NCBI GenBank assembly: GCA_037349315.1
Contig: JBAIAC010000040.1
Span: 15,146,001 to 15,210,000, forward strand
Source of the DNA: Chelydra serpentina
Taxonomy: Eukaryota; Chordata; Testudines; Chelydridae
Length of the DNA stretch: 64,000 nucleotides
Reading direction: 5' to 3'
Shown here one piece after another: positions 33,901 through 45,900 of this stretch. The number at the start of each line of letters is the position of its first letter. Position 1 is the first letter of the stretch. The notes below the pieces were generated by a model. That model made no database searches. It had not been told where the DNA came from and was given only the letters and a program-made list of their open reading frames with translations. The translations under genes were made by a program, and so were the position numbers.

Positions 33901-34816
33901 TTGCTCATTATCAAGTGGGTACTTCTGACCTGCCTAGCTATTGGGGCCAGTGCTAGCACTATACAAATTGCAGTTGCACCCTGTTGTGGCCCACCTGCTT
34001 TATAATATGGTTTGGTTTGCCTGTGTAGACTGGCCCAAACCAAGTGTTTATAACCATGTTACAGCATTGTGTTACAGCCCTGGAGTAGAATTCCTTCACT
34101 GCAGGAACTGACTGCAATGGGTATTGCTTGTACCATGTGTGTGCCTGAGGCAAATAGAGCCCCATGTGTTTTCAGGATGTAGTGTGGATCCTCGAACACT
34201 GTTATAACCTGGTTTTTTTCAGCCTACCCAGGGAAAACAATCTTTGATTGGGGCACAGCTGAGGCTCGCAAAACTGTTGGAATTCTAGTGTAGACAGGAT
34301 CTTCCCTCTGCAGATTCAGCTGGGTGCAGTATTCTCCTCCACTTAACGGAGTGGATAGGGCTTTCACACAAGATCAGAACCATGGATTCTGCATTAAGGA
34401 CCCGACTCATTTGTGGTGTGGGGCATGGTTCACTCTGCTTTGATCACCCTCTCAAATTTGATGATCATTTCTAGCTCCTTCAGTGAAAGACATTTATCTA
34501 AAAGTCAGTTGTCAAAGATTTAGCTGTAGCAGTGTGGGGGAGGTGCATCATGTCAAGAGATCAAGTTGGGAATGGGGAAGACTTAGTCTGGCAGCCCACT
34601 GGGGAGGCAAAGGAGGTGGGTGGGACTCTGATCGGTTAACAGGAGGGGAAGGAGCTGGCTATGGAGCTCTTTATGTAATAAGCGCAAAGATTACAAAGGT
34701 GGCCAGAAAAAAATAAATATATTTTCCCCTATTTCCTTGCTCCGAATTGAATGCAGAAGACCTAATTTATTCCTTTACATTTTTTCAGCTGTAATATTCT
34801 CCCCTTGCAAAGATGA
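27666..34816 (+). CDS. PSMD9: PSMD9 (p27/Nas2), 26S proteasome assembly chaperone (complete, 6 exons)
   Basis: Chaperone that binds a base ATPase (Rpt5/PSMC3) during assembly of the 19S regulatory particle in cytosol and nucleus. Exons 27666-27791, 28229-28331, 31145-31338, 32397-32498, 33563-33651 and 34789-34816 join in frame to 213 residues. Residues about 17-105 form the N-terminal helical hairpin ([39 protein letters not shown]). Residues about 126-205 form the PDZ domain ([16 protein letters not shown], then [14 protein letters not shown]). The protein ends CNILPLQR. It is about ten residues shorter than human PSMD9, because the linker before the PDZ domain is short and Pro-rich. Intron 3 uses a GC donor. 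The start lies in a CpG island, as expected for a housekeeping gene. Confidence 0.95.
27792..28075. repeat. G-run-rich degenerate tandem in PSMD9 intron 1
   Basis: Runs of 7-14 G recur every 50-70 bp, separated by related spacers (tctgtgcaag, tctgtgcaaa). Such spacing permits G-quadruplexes on the transcribed RNA. Run lengths may contain assembly errors. Confidence 0.6.
28229..28331 (+). CDS. PSMD9: PSMD9 exon 2
   Basis: Residues 43-76 ([20 protein letters not shown], then [14 protein letters not shown]) plus one base of Cys77. Acceptor ccctgcag, donor gtaagc. The EGYPRxDVDxYxVRxARHNII block is a PSMD9/Nas2 hallmark. Confidence 0.96.
29007..29496 (-). pseudogene. hAT transposase C-terminal remnant, left arm
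   Basis: Two overlapping broken frames give [19 protein letters not shown] then [20 protein letters not shown] and [16 protein letters not shown]. These are parts of the hAT C-terminal dimerisation region. Frames are shifted and the catalytic N-terminal part is absent. Confidence 0.75.
29680..29889 (+). pseudogene. hAT transposase C-terminal remnant, right arm
   Basis: Inverted duplicate of the left remnant: [20 protein letters not shown], then [21 protein letters not shown] single frame of 70 codons with no start context. Confidence 0.75.
31145..31338 (+). CDS. PSMD9: PSMD9 exon 3
   Basis: Two bases of Cys77, then residues 78-141 ([20 protein letters not shown] ... [16 protein letters not shown]). 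It ends the helical part and opens the PDZ domain. The exon is followed by gcaagt, a non-canonical GC donor with an otherwise perfect consensus. Confidence 0.93.
31595..31805 (+). repeat. MIR-like SINE
   Basis: Contains tgtgcctcggtttccccatc and ttgagaagcactttgagatt, two MIR hallmarks. PSMD9 intron 3. Confidence 0.65.
31810..32274. mobile_element. hAT-type DNA transposon remnant
   Basis: The right end is clear (ggcccacaggccgtaggttc, then ctcacccctg). The left end near ggaaccttttttctatgacg is degraded. The middle has two copies of ccagaggagcgccgggaggg at about 31996 and 32038. Confidence 0.6.
32397..32498 (+). CDS. PSMD9: PSMD9 exon 4
   Basis: Residues 142-175 ([20 protein letters not shown], then [14 protein letters not shown]), the core of the PDZ domain. 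The acceptor is gtaaag before GGATTACAG. A second AG nine bases later would drop GLQ, so the first is preferred on homology. Confidence 0.93.
32895..33495 (+). mobile_element. Old CR1/L3-like LINE fragment
   Basis: Decayed reverse-transcriptase C-terminus on the plus strand ([53 protein letters not shown]). It is followed by the L3-type tail gggctagatggaccattggt. Several stops. PSMD9 intron 4. Confidence 0.75.
33563..33651 (+). CDS. PSMD9: PSMD9 exon 5
   Basis: Residues 176-204 ([20 protein letters not shown], then KHWAGKGLL) plus two bases of Gly205. Acceptor catttcag, donor gtaggc. Confidence 0.95.
34789..34816 (+). CDS. PSMD9: PSMD9 exon 6 with stop
   Basis: The last base of Gly205, then CNILPLQR and TGA at 34814-34816. 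It matches the CNIIPLQR end of mammalian PSMD9. Acceptor tttttcag. Confidence 0.94.
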
Positions 34817-35225
34817 TGGGCTTGGAAGACAATAAGATCAAAGTTTGTACTTTTTGAACTCCAACCTGGTTTGAAATATTCCCTTTGCAACCTACATCTA
34901 CTTGCTGAAGCTGGAGTGTTTATAATGGGTTCCGAGGCTCTGACCTCCAGCCTGCCGGATATACTACACCTGAATTGCTTTCAACAGACCTGCGCATGGT
35001 CATGATTTGTAATTGTACTGATTCATAGGGAATAGATTGTAGAGTCATAGGACCTGATTCTGACTTCACTTGCACTGATGTAAATCAGGTGTGAGATCAA
35101 AGTGCGGTCCATGCTTTTTCTTTAGTTAGAATCCTTGCCAAATTCTGTAACATTTAGTGAATGTTTTTTTCTGTTTGTTCATGGGAAGTAACATTTACCA
35201 ATAAAGAGTTAAGCTGGGTTTTTTT
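34817..35225 (+). other. PSMD9 3' untranslated region
   Basis: Non-coding sequence from the stop to the first AATAAA (35200-35205), with a T/GT-rich stretch just after it. The end is an estimate. An old repeat fragment (cctgattctgacttcac type) seems to lie at about 35050-35105. Confidence 0.6.
35200..35205 (+). terminator. PSMD9 polyadenylation signal AATAAA
   Basis: Canonical hexamer about 385 bp after the PSMD9 stop, followed within 15-30 bp by a T-rich/GT-rich stretch (about 35218-35240) that would serve as the downstream element. Confidence 0.65.
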
Positions 35226-37500
35226 GTTTTTTGGTGATGATTTACTTTCATTTTTAATCTAACGTCCTTCCTGAACAGGTCAGCACATTGTACAAATGTT
35301 CTAAGTATTACTCCAATTTCTGGATTGCATTTTATATTGTCTATTACAGTAAAATACAAGTGCACACTCAAGAAATGTACAAATATGATTTTGAACATTT
35401 TGTTACAAAAACGTTTGAGGTCACTACATCTGAAAGGTTTTTTTTTTTTAAATTGAATTGTTTGATTTATGCAGTCTCAGATTGGTGAGATTGAAGAGGT
35501 GCTGTGATGCTATTTACATTTCTCATAGCTTGGACTGCAATACAGTTCTAATTTGGTTTGTTGAGTTCCTTGTTAATTTTATTTTCTGTGCTGTAGTTTT
35601 TGGGTTGCATACACTGCAAGGGGACTTTTATTGGCTTGGTTTGTTTTTAAACCAGTTTCTATTGGAATTCTTTTTAAAAAAAAAATGTATACCTGATATT
35701 ATTGTATCTGTCATAATTTTTGGAAAAGATTATTTTTACAAAATCTCAATTTTGAGCAAACTCTGACTTGACAGAAGCAGATCAACACTGGTAGCTAGAG
35801 ATCAGCTGGTCACACTTCTTAATATTGAGGTTCCAAAGGCTATAATGGATTAATAAATTATACATCTATATTACAGACATGGATAGTGTATTATGTATGG
35901 TTATAAGCACAGGTGTAGAAGGTGTTGGATGGTTTTAAGCCATGGCTATAAGCAGCCCATTGATCTGTTAGACTCCATACCAATTAATTATTAAAACACC
36001 TATTAATGAATTAACCCTTCATATGTGGTAGGCTCATTTGCTTTTCAGCTATATTCTTCCTGCTTGCTGGTGTTTACTGATTTCTGCAGTCAGAGTATTG
36101 ATACGTGCCAGCCAGTGAAATCAACAAAGCCTATGTTATCCTTCTTGCAAAATCAGATATAGTGCACAGGTGGAGAGGTCTAAACTCCCTGCTTAGACCA
36201 CAAACAAGGGTCCAACGCGGAGGAACTGAACAGAAGTAAGACCATATACCAATCTGTTACACCGGTATAAATGGGAATGAGTGTGTTTGTACTAGTGTAA
36301 GAGAGTGGAATTTGGCCCTTCTGCCTAATGAGATCAAGGTAGGAAATGATGGAATGAATGTTGCTGGAAGTATATAACAATCTATAGTCCCCAGGTTTTG
36401 AACTAATTTATTGTTGATTATAACTTTAAGCTGCCAATATAGTGCAAAATAATGCTTTCTGAAACAAGATAAAATGGGCTTCAATAAATACTAAACTAAA
36501 TGACCACTAGAAATATAAAATGGGTTTCATCTCCCTGCTCTGGTGGTGTATAGGTGCTATAAACTGCTTACAAGGTGCAGGGGTGGAATCATTGCATTGG
36601 CTTTCCATAAGTGGACTTGGGCTAGCCCTTGTGGAAGCCCCAGGCCAGTGGGTGTGAGAGAGAAGCTAGGGACTAGAGGGGGGGTGTCAGGGGTAGGAAG
36701 AGGCAGGACTGACTGCACACCACTACAGTCATATTTGTTCTGCAAGCCAGAGGCTGTCCGAGGGAATCTAGAGAAGGCCATTGGCTAACCTAATTATGCC
36801 AGAGGCTATTTTTGCTCCTGGAACAGACCAGAAGCAGGAGGGGGAAAAGGTGGCTTAAAGCCATCTTTAATTCCTCTCCTATTGAATGCATCTGGAGGGA
36901 GGGGGTATGCAGCACAGAATCTCAGCCTTAACCTTTCAATAGAGCCTAAAACTGGCTTCACTTTGAATTTTAGCCCAGGTCCCAGCCTTGCAAATGTCCA
37001 GGTCTGTAAAACTAAAGGCAGCAGTTCCTGTTTGTATTTGCTTTCATCAGTCACTTTATCTCTTAACTCCTTAAAGTGCACCCTGGTCCATTTGATAGAT
37101 AAATACACACCCAAGAGGAGTTTATACTGTTTGCTTCATGGGTCTAATACAGTAGTAGCTTCTCACCTCACAGAGTCACGCTGCCTCTTGAGCTTGAAAA
37201 AAACCCTAGTGTTTCAAAGGATAACAAAATTGACTTTCAAGAGTATCACACTGCGTATCGTGCATGAGGAAAACAACTTCGATTTATAAATCATTTCTAG
37301 TCAAGAGAGTTTAAAGTTTATCATCTTTTAAGGGAAGATAATATTTTAAACTATATATTTGCAAACTTGTTTTAAAAGCAGCGTTACCCTGGGCAGCCCC
37401 TTTAGTGGATTGTTTATACAAGTGCTGTCCAACCTGAGGACCAAATGCCTTATTTCAAACAGGTAGAGCAGTCAAAGTCAATACTTTGGGGCAGATTCTC
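35226..37500. other. PSMD9-CFAP251 intergenic region
   Basis: AT-rich, mostly unique sequence. No exon with borders and homology was found. Small repeat scraps may be present at about 36230-36320. Confidence 0.5.
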
Positions 37501-37820
37501 TAGCTTGCTCTGCTCCATTTGCCCCACTCGGGGTACAAAGAGCAGTGTTGGTGGTTGGAAGATGTGGGACAAGGGGGAATGAGGGAGGATGATGTAGTAG
37601 TGTCACTTCCTGCTATTTTATCGTGGGTCTCTGGGTGGAGACGGTGTGTGTACCATGAACTGAGGAGCAGCCAGTGGGAGAAAGGAAGTACCTCCTACCC
37701 CCCCACTCCCTGAGGAGTCCCCGCAGCCTGGTAGTGCCCACCACTCCCCCCCCCCTTCTCTCACCCCTCCACAGCAAGCTCTTCTGCAACTGCTCTTTCC
37801 AGCCTGCAGCACCAGCAGCA

Positions 37821-37834
37821 GTTACTATGGGAAC
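37821..37834 (+). promoter_or_regulatory. RFX-type X-box upstream of CFAP251
   Basis: GTTACTATGGGAAC matches the palindromic RFX consensus GTTRCYATGGYAAC at 13 of 14 positions. X-boxes drive ciliary genes, and the next gene downstream is a ciliary gene, so the location makes sense. Confidence 0.5.
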
Positions 37835-37849
37835 AGGCTTCAGACACAA

Positions 37850-37902
37850 ACAGAACAGGGGAGCTCCAGGCTGCTGAGCTGGGGCTGAGGCTGCTGCAGC
37901 AG
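37850..37902 (+). other. Candidate non-coding first exon of CFAP251
   Basis: A GC-rich stretch ends gctgcagcag followed by gtgaggctg, a good donor. It lies about 20-70 bp after an RFX-like X-box. A matching acceptor (accctttcag) ends at 39556, about 100 bp before the ATG. The start coordinate is a guess. Inference only, to be tested with testis or trachea RNA. Confidence 0.35.
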
Positions 37903-39657
37903 GTGAGGCTGAGTGGGGGTCTGAAAGGCAGAGGGATGGGGGGGGGGTGTCCCATTGAGAGTGATTTGGGGCCAGGCCTGAGGAAAGGGGGGTTGCGGGT
38001 AAGCATCTGAGGGAGCCTGGCCAAGGGTTTTGGAGAGTCAGAGGAGGTTAGAGGGATGTGAAGAATGAGCAGCAGCAGTCCTAGGAGAGATGGGGGGTGT
38101 GGGGGGGCTGGATAAGGCAGCAGGAACAGGTGGGAGGTTCTTTTAACAATAACCCCTAGTGGCCGCGAGCAGCTGGAATGACAGGGGCACATGGCAGGTG
38201 TATGTTGGAGCTGATCTTTCCAACTCCATTCCTGGCTCAGGGACAGGCCGGCCGAGACAGATCCTGATTTCTGGCACAGAGAGGGAGCTAAATCGTTAAT
38301 ATCCTGGTGAGTAATGACCCTCGCTGGAGATAAATGTGTTTTGGTGGGTGCAAAAATGTGTGGTGAGCCAGAGAAAGAAAAACGTCTGCGCCCTCAGATA
38401 CGAACCGGAGGGAGAGGGATGCGAGCTAAAGGATGTAGCGTGCATCCTCGGGGCATGTGTAGGTGCCCAAACTCGGTGTATGTACAATATGGTATTTGAA
38501 CTGAAGGAGGATGGCGGGGGAAGGGGGGGTTCCTTGCCTCTGGTGGGGTTAATGTCTTGCTATGGACATGGCTAACTGATGGCTGTCAAGCCTTCACACA
38601 GCATTGTCTGTAGAGCAAATATTTTGTGCATCAGACTGTACTAAATGATGTGTATTTTCAAAAAAAATTTCCCAAGGGAGGAGATCCTCCCCCCCGCCCC
38701 CTTTCATGCCAGTCTCTAATGGGAGAGTTTTATCTAGGGAATGGGCCAAAACCAGACCTCATTTTTTCATTTTGAGTTGAGACATAGGGGTCTGATTTGA
38801 AGGCTTGGATATAAACTTGTCCCCAAGGGTTGGGGTCCAGGTGGTATGTACAAGCATAGGGGATCTGTTTTTGGCTGCATCCACATTAGAACCAGAAATC
38901 TCATGAGAATAGCCATCTTCCAAAGCTCTTTGCTAGCAAGATTTCTGTGCTTTTGAACTGAACCTCAGCCCTTGTTTGGACATGAACCCAGACCCCAAAG
39001 TCAGCCTAAAACTAATCTGGGGCTGAACAAAGTGCCAATCTCTAGTTTTATCCCCCTTTCTCTAAAGTATTATTACGCCTAGACACTGTGAAAGAGGTAC
39101 AAGTCTCTGCCCCAAGGAACTACAGGTGCTTTTAGGTACATGCAGGACCAAACAGAGGAACATATGGTAATTCAAGATAGAATAAATGACTGTTCACATA
39201 TTATAGAACCACCTCTGGGATTCTAAATGTGCCTGACCTGGAAATTTAACCTGGTGTTTCTGTATCCATTTTTGTCTTCCATTCTAAAGGAATTTTAGTG
39301 CTCATAGAAGTGAGAGGGGTTGAATGGTTCTGGCTAGGATGCCAGGACTAATGTAGGGTAGGCCCCTATCTTCCTACACACAGTTTCTGCCACCCTTCCT
39401 GGGAAATTGGGTCAAACTGTAAGGAAATTTTAATACTTTGGACCAATTTTACATCACCAGCTCCTTTCGCTTGGGGATTTTGCCCAAGATCAAAGGTATA
39501 ATTGGTTTCCCATCAGATATACCTCCAGTTAGGAGACTATACCATCACCCTTTCAGGGGAATGGACTCTGATCTAAAGGGCCTTTGTGGTAAATGCTGGG
39601 GATAGCAGGGAAGAAAATCTAATAATGTGTATTTTGGAAGGAAGCTTGTAGGATAAG

Positions 39658-39945
39658 ATGGCTGATGATTCTAATGAAACCCCACTGGAGGAACCAGCAG
39701 GAGGAAGTATAGAAGGAGATGAAGCTTCAGAAGAAACTCCACAAAATGAACAAGGGGCTGAGGAGACTGAATTACCCAAGCAGGTCACTGAAATGCCAGC
39801 TGATGTGCCAGCAGGTGATACAGAATCCATCGACATTACGGAAACAGAGACCCAGCCCCCACCAACCACAGCGGACAGTTTCTCAGTGGACACTGCCACC
39901 CCTGAGACACAAGAGAATGAACTGAGCACCACAACAAGTCCACAT
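39658..39945 (+). CDS. CFAP251: CFAP251 coding exon 1
   Basis: Residues 1-96, starting [16 protein letters not shown]. The stretch is acidic and disordered. The exon ends TSPH before gtgagtatgg; phase 0. Confidence 0.85.
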
Positions 39946-42900
39946 GTGAGTATGGATATCATATAACAGACTTCCTATTGCCAGCTCCCCAGCTTGCATC
40001 GCTATGATGTCACAAGAAGGGTGTATCCCACTCAGTGCACCTTTTTATTTGTGGTATCTTTCATGCTCACTGAATCACACTGCCCTTGTATGGGAGTTAA
40101 CTAAAGCATCAGCAGGTCAGATTCTACTCTCTTCCATCCATACAATTCCACAGAATCTGGCTCACAGAGTTCAATGGAAAATAACAGTAAAGGGAGACAT
40201 CATTGTTTCCGGTAGCAAATTCTATAGCTCAGATGAAATTCTATAGCTAAGAAGGAGTTTCCATTCAGTCCCCATTTACAATCACTCATAATGTTCTTAA
40301 ACAAATTCCTTTTCAGGCCAAAGCTTCCTCTGCTTCATGCCAGTCCAGTCATGAATATGCTTTGAAAATTTGAGCTGTGTTTTAGTTATGAGTAAGGGAA
40401 ACCTAGATTTTTCCATATGCTTCCATGAACTTTTGACACTTGTGTAGCTCAAAAACAATGGAGGCTAGAAACTCCAAACTAGGCTTGTTTCTGTGACAAG
40501 GTCCTGCACAAGAAGCTCCTAAAGAAATTTAAGTTGTCGTGGGTGAGAGGCAAAGTATTGTCATAGATCAAAAACTGTAGGAGACAGAAAACAAAGAGTA
40601 GAATTAGATGGCCAATATTCATCATGGCAACAAGTTAATAGTGGGGTCCCTCAAGGGTCGGTACTAGATCCAGTGCTATTTAATATATTTCTTAGCGATC
40701 TAAAAAGGGGGGTGAGTACTGAGGTAGTAAAATTTCTGTTCTTGTTTTCCCTGTTCAATAATGTATGTGACTATATTAGATTTCCTATTGTTAAATGTGT
40801 AGCATGCGGTGCAGAGGATGTGCAATATAGCCGAGTTAAAATTACTGGCAAATCCTTAACCTTTACATTTCCTGATTTTTTTAAATTTTATTTCATTTTA
40901 TTTCCCAACCTTAGCATGGATTTGATATCTATTTCCTGCAAAGCACTGGGGCCACCTATGACACTGTAAACATGATCAATAATGTTTTCGCATGTAACAT
41001 AAAATGTTGGGGCAGGGAGCAAAATGTGTGTTCATCTGAGCTTTAAAATGATATTGAGAGTTGTTCAGAAAGCTAGTCTAGATTACTGGCACTGCAGAGG
41101 AGAAGTCTCTTGCACTAACAGCAGGGAGATTAAATGAAGGGACCTAGAGGAGTCCAGGACCGCGTGAACAGAAGGACCATAGAGGAGAAAGGAGAGACAT
41201 TTTCTATCAGGTTATCTGGAGCAAATCCAAGGAGGATTTTAAAAACACACAGAAGAATTTATTGATGCCACAGCCCTAAAATGGGTTCTTATTTTATGGT
41301 GTGACTGGAATCCAAGATAGAATCGATCACATTTTAATAACCAATAGGATTGAAGCATGTAGATGAATGTCAATCCACTTAATGACAGTTGGATGAGTTA
41401 CAGAGGTGGTAAGGGAAACAATGCAGCACAGAAGAGATTAAATACATTTGTCATTCTGCTAAGTGTACATTGAAGCCTTTATTTGTTTTTAAGGAACCGG
41501 TGGCTGATGTCACTGAAGGTCCATCAGAGAAACGAGAAGAAACTGCAGCAATAACAGGAACATTAGAAGATATTGGACAAGATGAACAGCGGGTACCCAC
41601 AGAGCTGCAACGGGAGAGCGAGGCTCCTACTAGACTACCAAGCTCCACCAAGGTGGAGCAGGACATACAGCAAATAGTCCAACAGGCACAAGAGAGTGAC
41701 CAGAAAAATCTGAGGGACAAAGACAAAGAGAGTTTAGCAGATCAGGAAAGTCAGAGCATAGAAACAGGTGCTGAAATGAGCCAAGAAGAGACCGGATCTC
41801 TAGAAGCACCAATCACTGACAGCTCCGCTCCAGCCGAGGAGTCACTAGTGTCCTCAGCCACCCCTGGCTTGTTGTTTGACGAGGATGAGCACATCAAAAC
41901 ACATCCAATTGTGAGTATTTTACAGAGTACAAAGCAGGGCCTAGGGAATGGGAAATGTCATGCTAGTGAAAAAGACCAGCTCATCACAGATGAAGTAATC
42001 TTTTAGCTTCAGGAGAGACGTAGTTTTGATTTTAAAGTTTATTTTTCTACTAAAAATAATGATGCATGTGTAGGAGGTTGAAATTAGCATCAAGGGTTAT
42101 TCTGATGGCCTTTTGCTCTGAAATTATTAACCAGTATCAGCTGCATTTTCAGTCTTCTGCCAATCAAAACAGCTTTAATGGGTCATAGGGCAACTTATTA
42201 TGAGAAGGGTTTTGCTCCAGTGTTCTTGGCCAAGTGTGGTGTTGTGTGTTGCTGTCCTTCTCTCTAAGGGTATCAGTGGTGACTGAGGGGATTGTAACTG
42301 AAGCATATTGGGCTCCTTTAGGATCACAGATGCTATCTAAAAGTAAGAGAGATTATGTTTTATGATAATTCTGTCACTGCTTGGCATAAAGAAGTAACTA
42401 TGTTCCTTACAGAGTTTGTCTTGGGCATTTGGTTACAATAGCCACCTCCCTGTTTACAGCCTGCTTGATGAAGAGCACAGGGTGATTCTATACATATCCT
42501 CTCACACTGCTGTGATCCACGACATATTCAGAAACCGTCAATATCATCTACAGGTACAGAAACCCATTCCCAGAGAACACTCTTCCCACAGATACCGAAC
42601 CCCATTGCTAGAGAACCCTGTCCCACAGGCCCAGAACACCCACTGCATTATCTGCAGGTTCAGAAACCTGTTCTTCCAGGTGCAGAACCCCACCCACAGC
42701 AAGGGAAGTAGAAGACTCACATACGGGGATCTAAAAAACTTTCTGATGACCTTTTTGTCTATCACATCTACCCAGCATCAGCTGCATTTTCATTGTTCTG
42801 CCAGTCAAGAGAGCTTTAATGAGTCTCTGTTTATCTTCAGCTGACTTGGCTCCTTACTGTAACTAATAGTGTTATACAGCTCTTCAGATATTTCTGATAT

Positions 42901-45900
42901 AATGATACTGTACTTAACAGGGCAATGTTTATAAATTGTGTATATGGCTGCAGAGTGCTCTGCACATTCTTGGGCTCTGTATAAGTAATAAATAATCCTA
43001 TAATACACCTTATAGTTATAATTACTTACAATTCATAGTTCAAATATAAGGTATCTGCACTGAGCTATAGCCTGGTCAAAGATTTTTATTATTCTGTTAT
43101 GAATTATAAAACATGTATATAGCACTGTACATTTACTCTCCGCTTTATGCCTACAGAGAAGTCATGGTCTGTTTCCTTCCATAGACACCTTACAGTGTAA
43201 ATATGGCAACACAAGACACAGGGCAACAAGTTCAGAGAGAGGGACTGAGGGGATTATAGTTGGGGCAAAGGAGGAAGTATTCCTAGATAAGGTGGGTTTG
43301 AAAGGGGAGAGAGAGGAGGACCTTGACAGATATGGACATGGAGACTGTCGCAGGTGCAATGTACAGTATGTGCAGTTTAATTAGGCCTTTGCTGAATGAT
43401 GACTTGAAATAAATGTTGTTCCTAGATCTTTCAAGGCACATTTCTGATTTTGACTCTCTAGGGTCACTCTAATTCTATTTCTTGTCTGTGTGTAAGTGAA
43501 GACAGGCGATGGATTGCAACAGCTGACCAGGGACCTGATAATCTAATCATTGTGTGGGATGCCTTCTCAGGGTAAGTTCCTAGGTATTTAGAAAGCCCCT
43601 GTTTGGGAACCTTCTTTCTTTCCTGTAGCAAATGCCCCAGATTGCTCGGGAGATGCCACTTTCTCAGCATTCTGGGCAATCACCAAGTAACCTTCTCATG
43701 ACCGTATTAGCAAAAACCAAAATTTAGACTCTCAAAGCAAGACACAGGAAAAACTTCTTGAGCCAATATAATAGTTATTAAGCGATTTCAGCTTTTAGTT
43801 TAGACTAAAATAATTACATAGTCCAAGAGCACAGGAAGGAAAAAGAGACCAAGCAACCAAGGCACCCATGGTGGAGTAATGGCTTCAGTTTCAAATCACT
43901 CCAGTGCAGATGGCTCCACGTAAGATCAGTCAGAACTCCCCTAGGCCAAGATTTTTAAACTTGGCTTCCTAAGGTTAGGGTCCTACATCCATAACTGGGC
44001 ACCTAATTTCACTCACCTATTTGTTTAAATCTTGGCCCTAGTTCTTAGAATTCTGAGTGCTCAGCGGCGTTGGCTGTTGCCTGTAAGCCCCTTCCCCACA
44101 TTCCCAGTTGCCGCTGCTGCAGCTCCCTCTGGAACAGTCTCAATCAGACCCCAAATATGCGAGGAGCAGGAGCTACCCTAGAAATGTCAATGAAACCCTA
44201 GAAATATGCAACTGTCAAGAAGAATTGTTCAGAAATTACAGTCAGAAGAGCCTCTCAAATATGAAGCTAAACCAGGGCTCTGAAAGCAACACCACAGCTT
44301 AGAACAGGACCCCAGGTTCTGAGGGGAGTGGGTGGGAGTCCTATGCGATGATACTTTCAAAAAAGCAGCGTTATAGGTAATTTCCCCTGCTTGATCAGTA
44401 CTATAGAAGCAAGATTCCCAGTCTTGCAGTGTTTGGCATTTTATTTGAATTAGTTTGTAACAGCTCAGGGTTGTTGTTCCTCCTCCTCCCCCACGCCCCA
44501 GTTATGGTGAAAGGGAGCTTCCAAAATGAGAGGTCATAGAATTTTGTGAAAAGGGTTCGGGGGGAGGGGAATGAGAGCTAAAAATGATTTTGCAGATAGT
44601 TGCCACTGTAATTAGTGACTGTGTATGCATCGTTCTGCAGGATTCCCGTGCATACGATATTTGATAGTCATCCAGAAGATGGGGTTGGTGCTATTGCTAT
44701 TTCCCAGGATGCTAAGTATTTGGTAACACTTGGTGCTGGCAAAGTACAGGTAAAGAACATGTTTTCTCTGTTGCAACCTGTAGAGACTGAACCCTGCAAA
44801 CTTGCACCAGTGTAACTAAGAGGAGGATATGCACCGGAGTTGAGTAAAATTGGGCAGGTTGGAGGTTGGTTTTGCAAAATCATGTCAGCTGGGTTTTGGT
44901 TTTTCTCAGAGGGAGTTCAGATCTGGATTTAATTGATCTTAAAGTTAAAAGTTCAGAAACCTGTATAAGTCGGGATAAATTATTCTGACTTTGACAGATC
45001 TTTAATTAACATGGTGTCGAGTATCAGAGGGGGAGCCGTGTTAGTCTGGGTCTGTAGAAGCAACAAAGAGTCCTGTGGCACCTTATAGACCAACAGACGT
45101 ATTGGAGCATAAGCTTTCATGGGTGAATACCCACTTCTTCAGATGCATCTGAAGAAGTGGGTATTCACCCACGAAAGCTTATGCTCCAATACGTCTGTTG
45201 GTCTATAAGGTGCCACAGGACTCTTTGTTGCTTAGTTAACATGATTACAGTAATTAGCAACATCCAGTCCATCCATCCAGTCACCTTACATTTCAGGCAG
45301 AAAAATAACATGATTTTTTTGGTTTGTTTCTGAACATATTGTCAATCTGCTCCAGTATGTGAGTAGTGGTATAATGTGAGGCCTAGCTAGCAGCGATATA
45401 ACGGGAGTTCCCAGCAAAGTCAGTTGTGCTATGCAATTCACACCCAACATCAATGCCACAATTATGCCAGGGCTGAAGCTAGTGGGAAGTCATGCTAAAT
45501 GATAATGCTGTCTCCCCATCCTCCATGTACACGACTGGAAACCATCAAAATCATGTTCGCTTGAGTTAGGATTAGAACCCAGGCCTGCAGAAGTGAAACG
45601 CTAATGCCATAACCTCTTGCATTATTCCTCAGGCCAACCTTCACGGGCAAAGAGCCAGGTTTAAATATGGTTCAAATCTAGCTGCAGCAAAACTGATTGT
45701 TCAAAACCATGTTATAAATCTGTGGGAAGCAGAGCCCAAACTCTGTTGAGCTCAAGTTCAAAAAGTATGTCTGACTGCAGCAGGCCTGACCATGCTGGAT
45801 ATTAATTTGTGACTTTGCATACAATCAATATGTCATATAATCAATGTTTTAAAAATCCATACTAACCAGCAAGACCCTATTGGGCTCAATTCTGCTCCCA

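Larger units (their letters stand above)
37660..38130. other. GC-rich, G-run-bearing stretch upstream of CFAP251
   Basis: Local GC rise with C-runs (37741-37758) and G-runs (37937-37947, 38090-38107) around the X-box. It is the likely promoter zone of CFAP251. CpG density is modest. Confidence 0.4.

Noticed and set aside
39573..39962. 129-residue minus-strand frame, Ser/Val-rich
   Set aside because: Antisense shadow of the acidic CFAP251 exon 1, whose codon bias leaves the other strand open.
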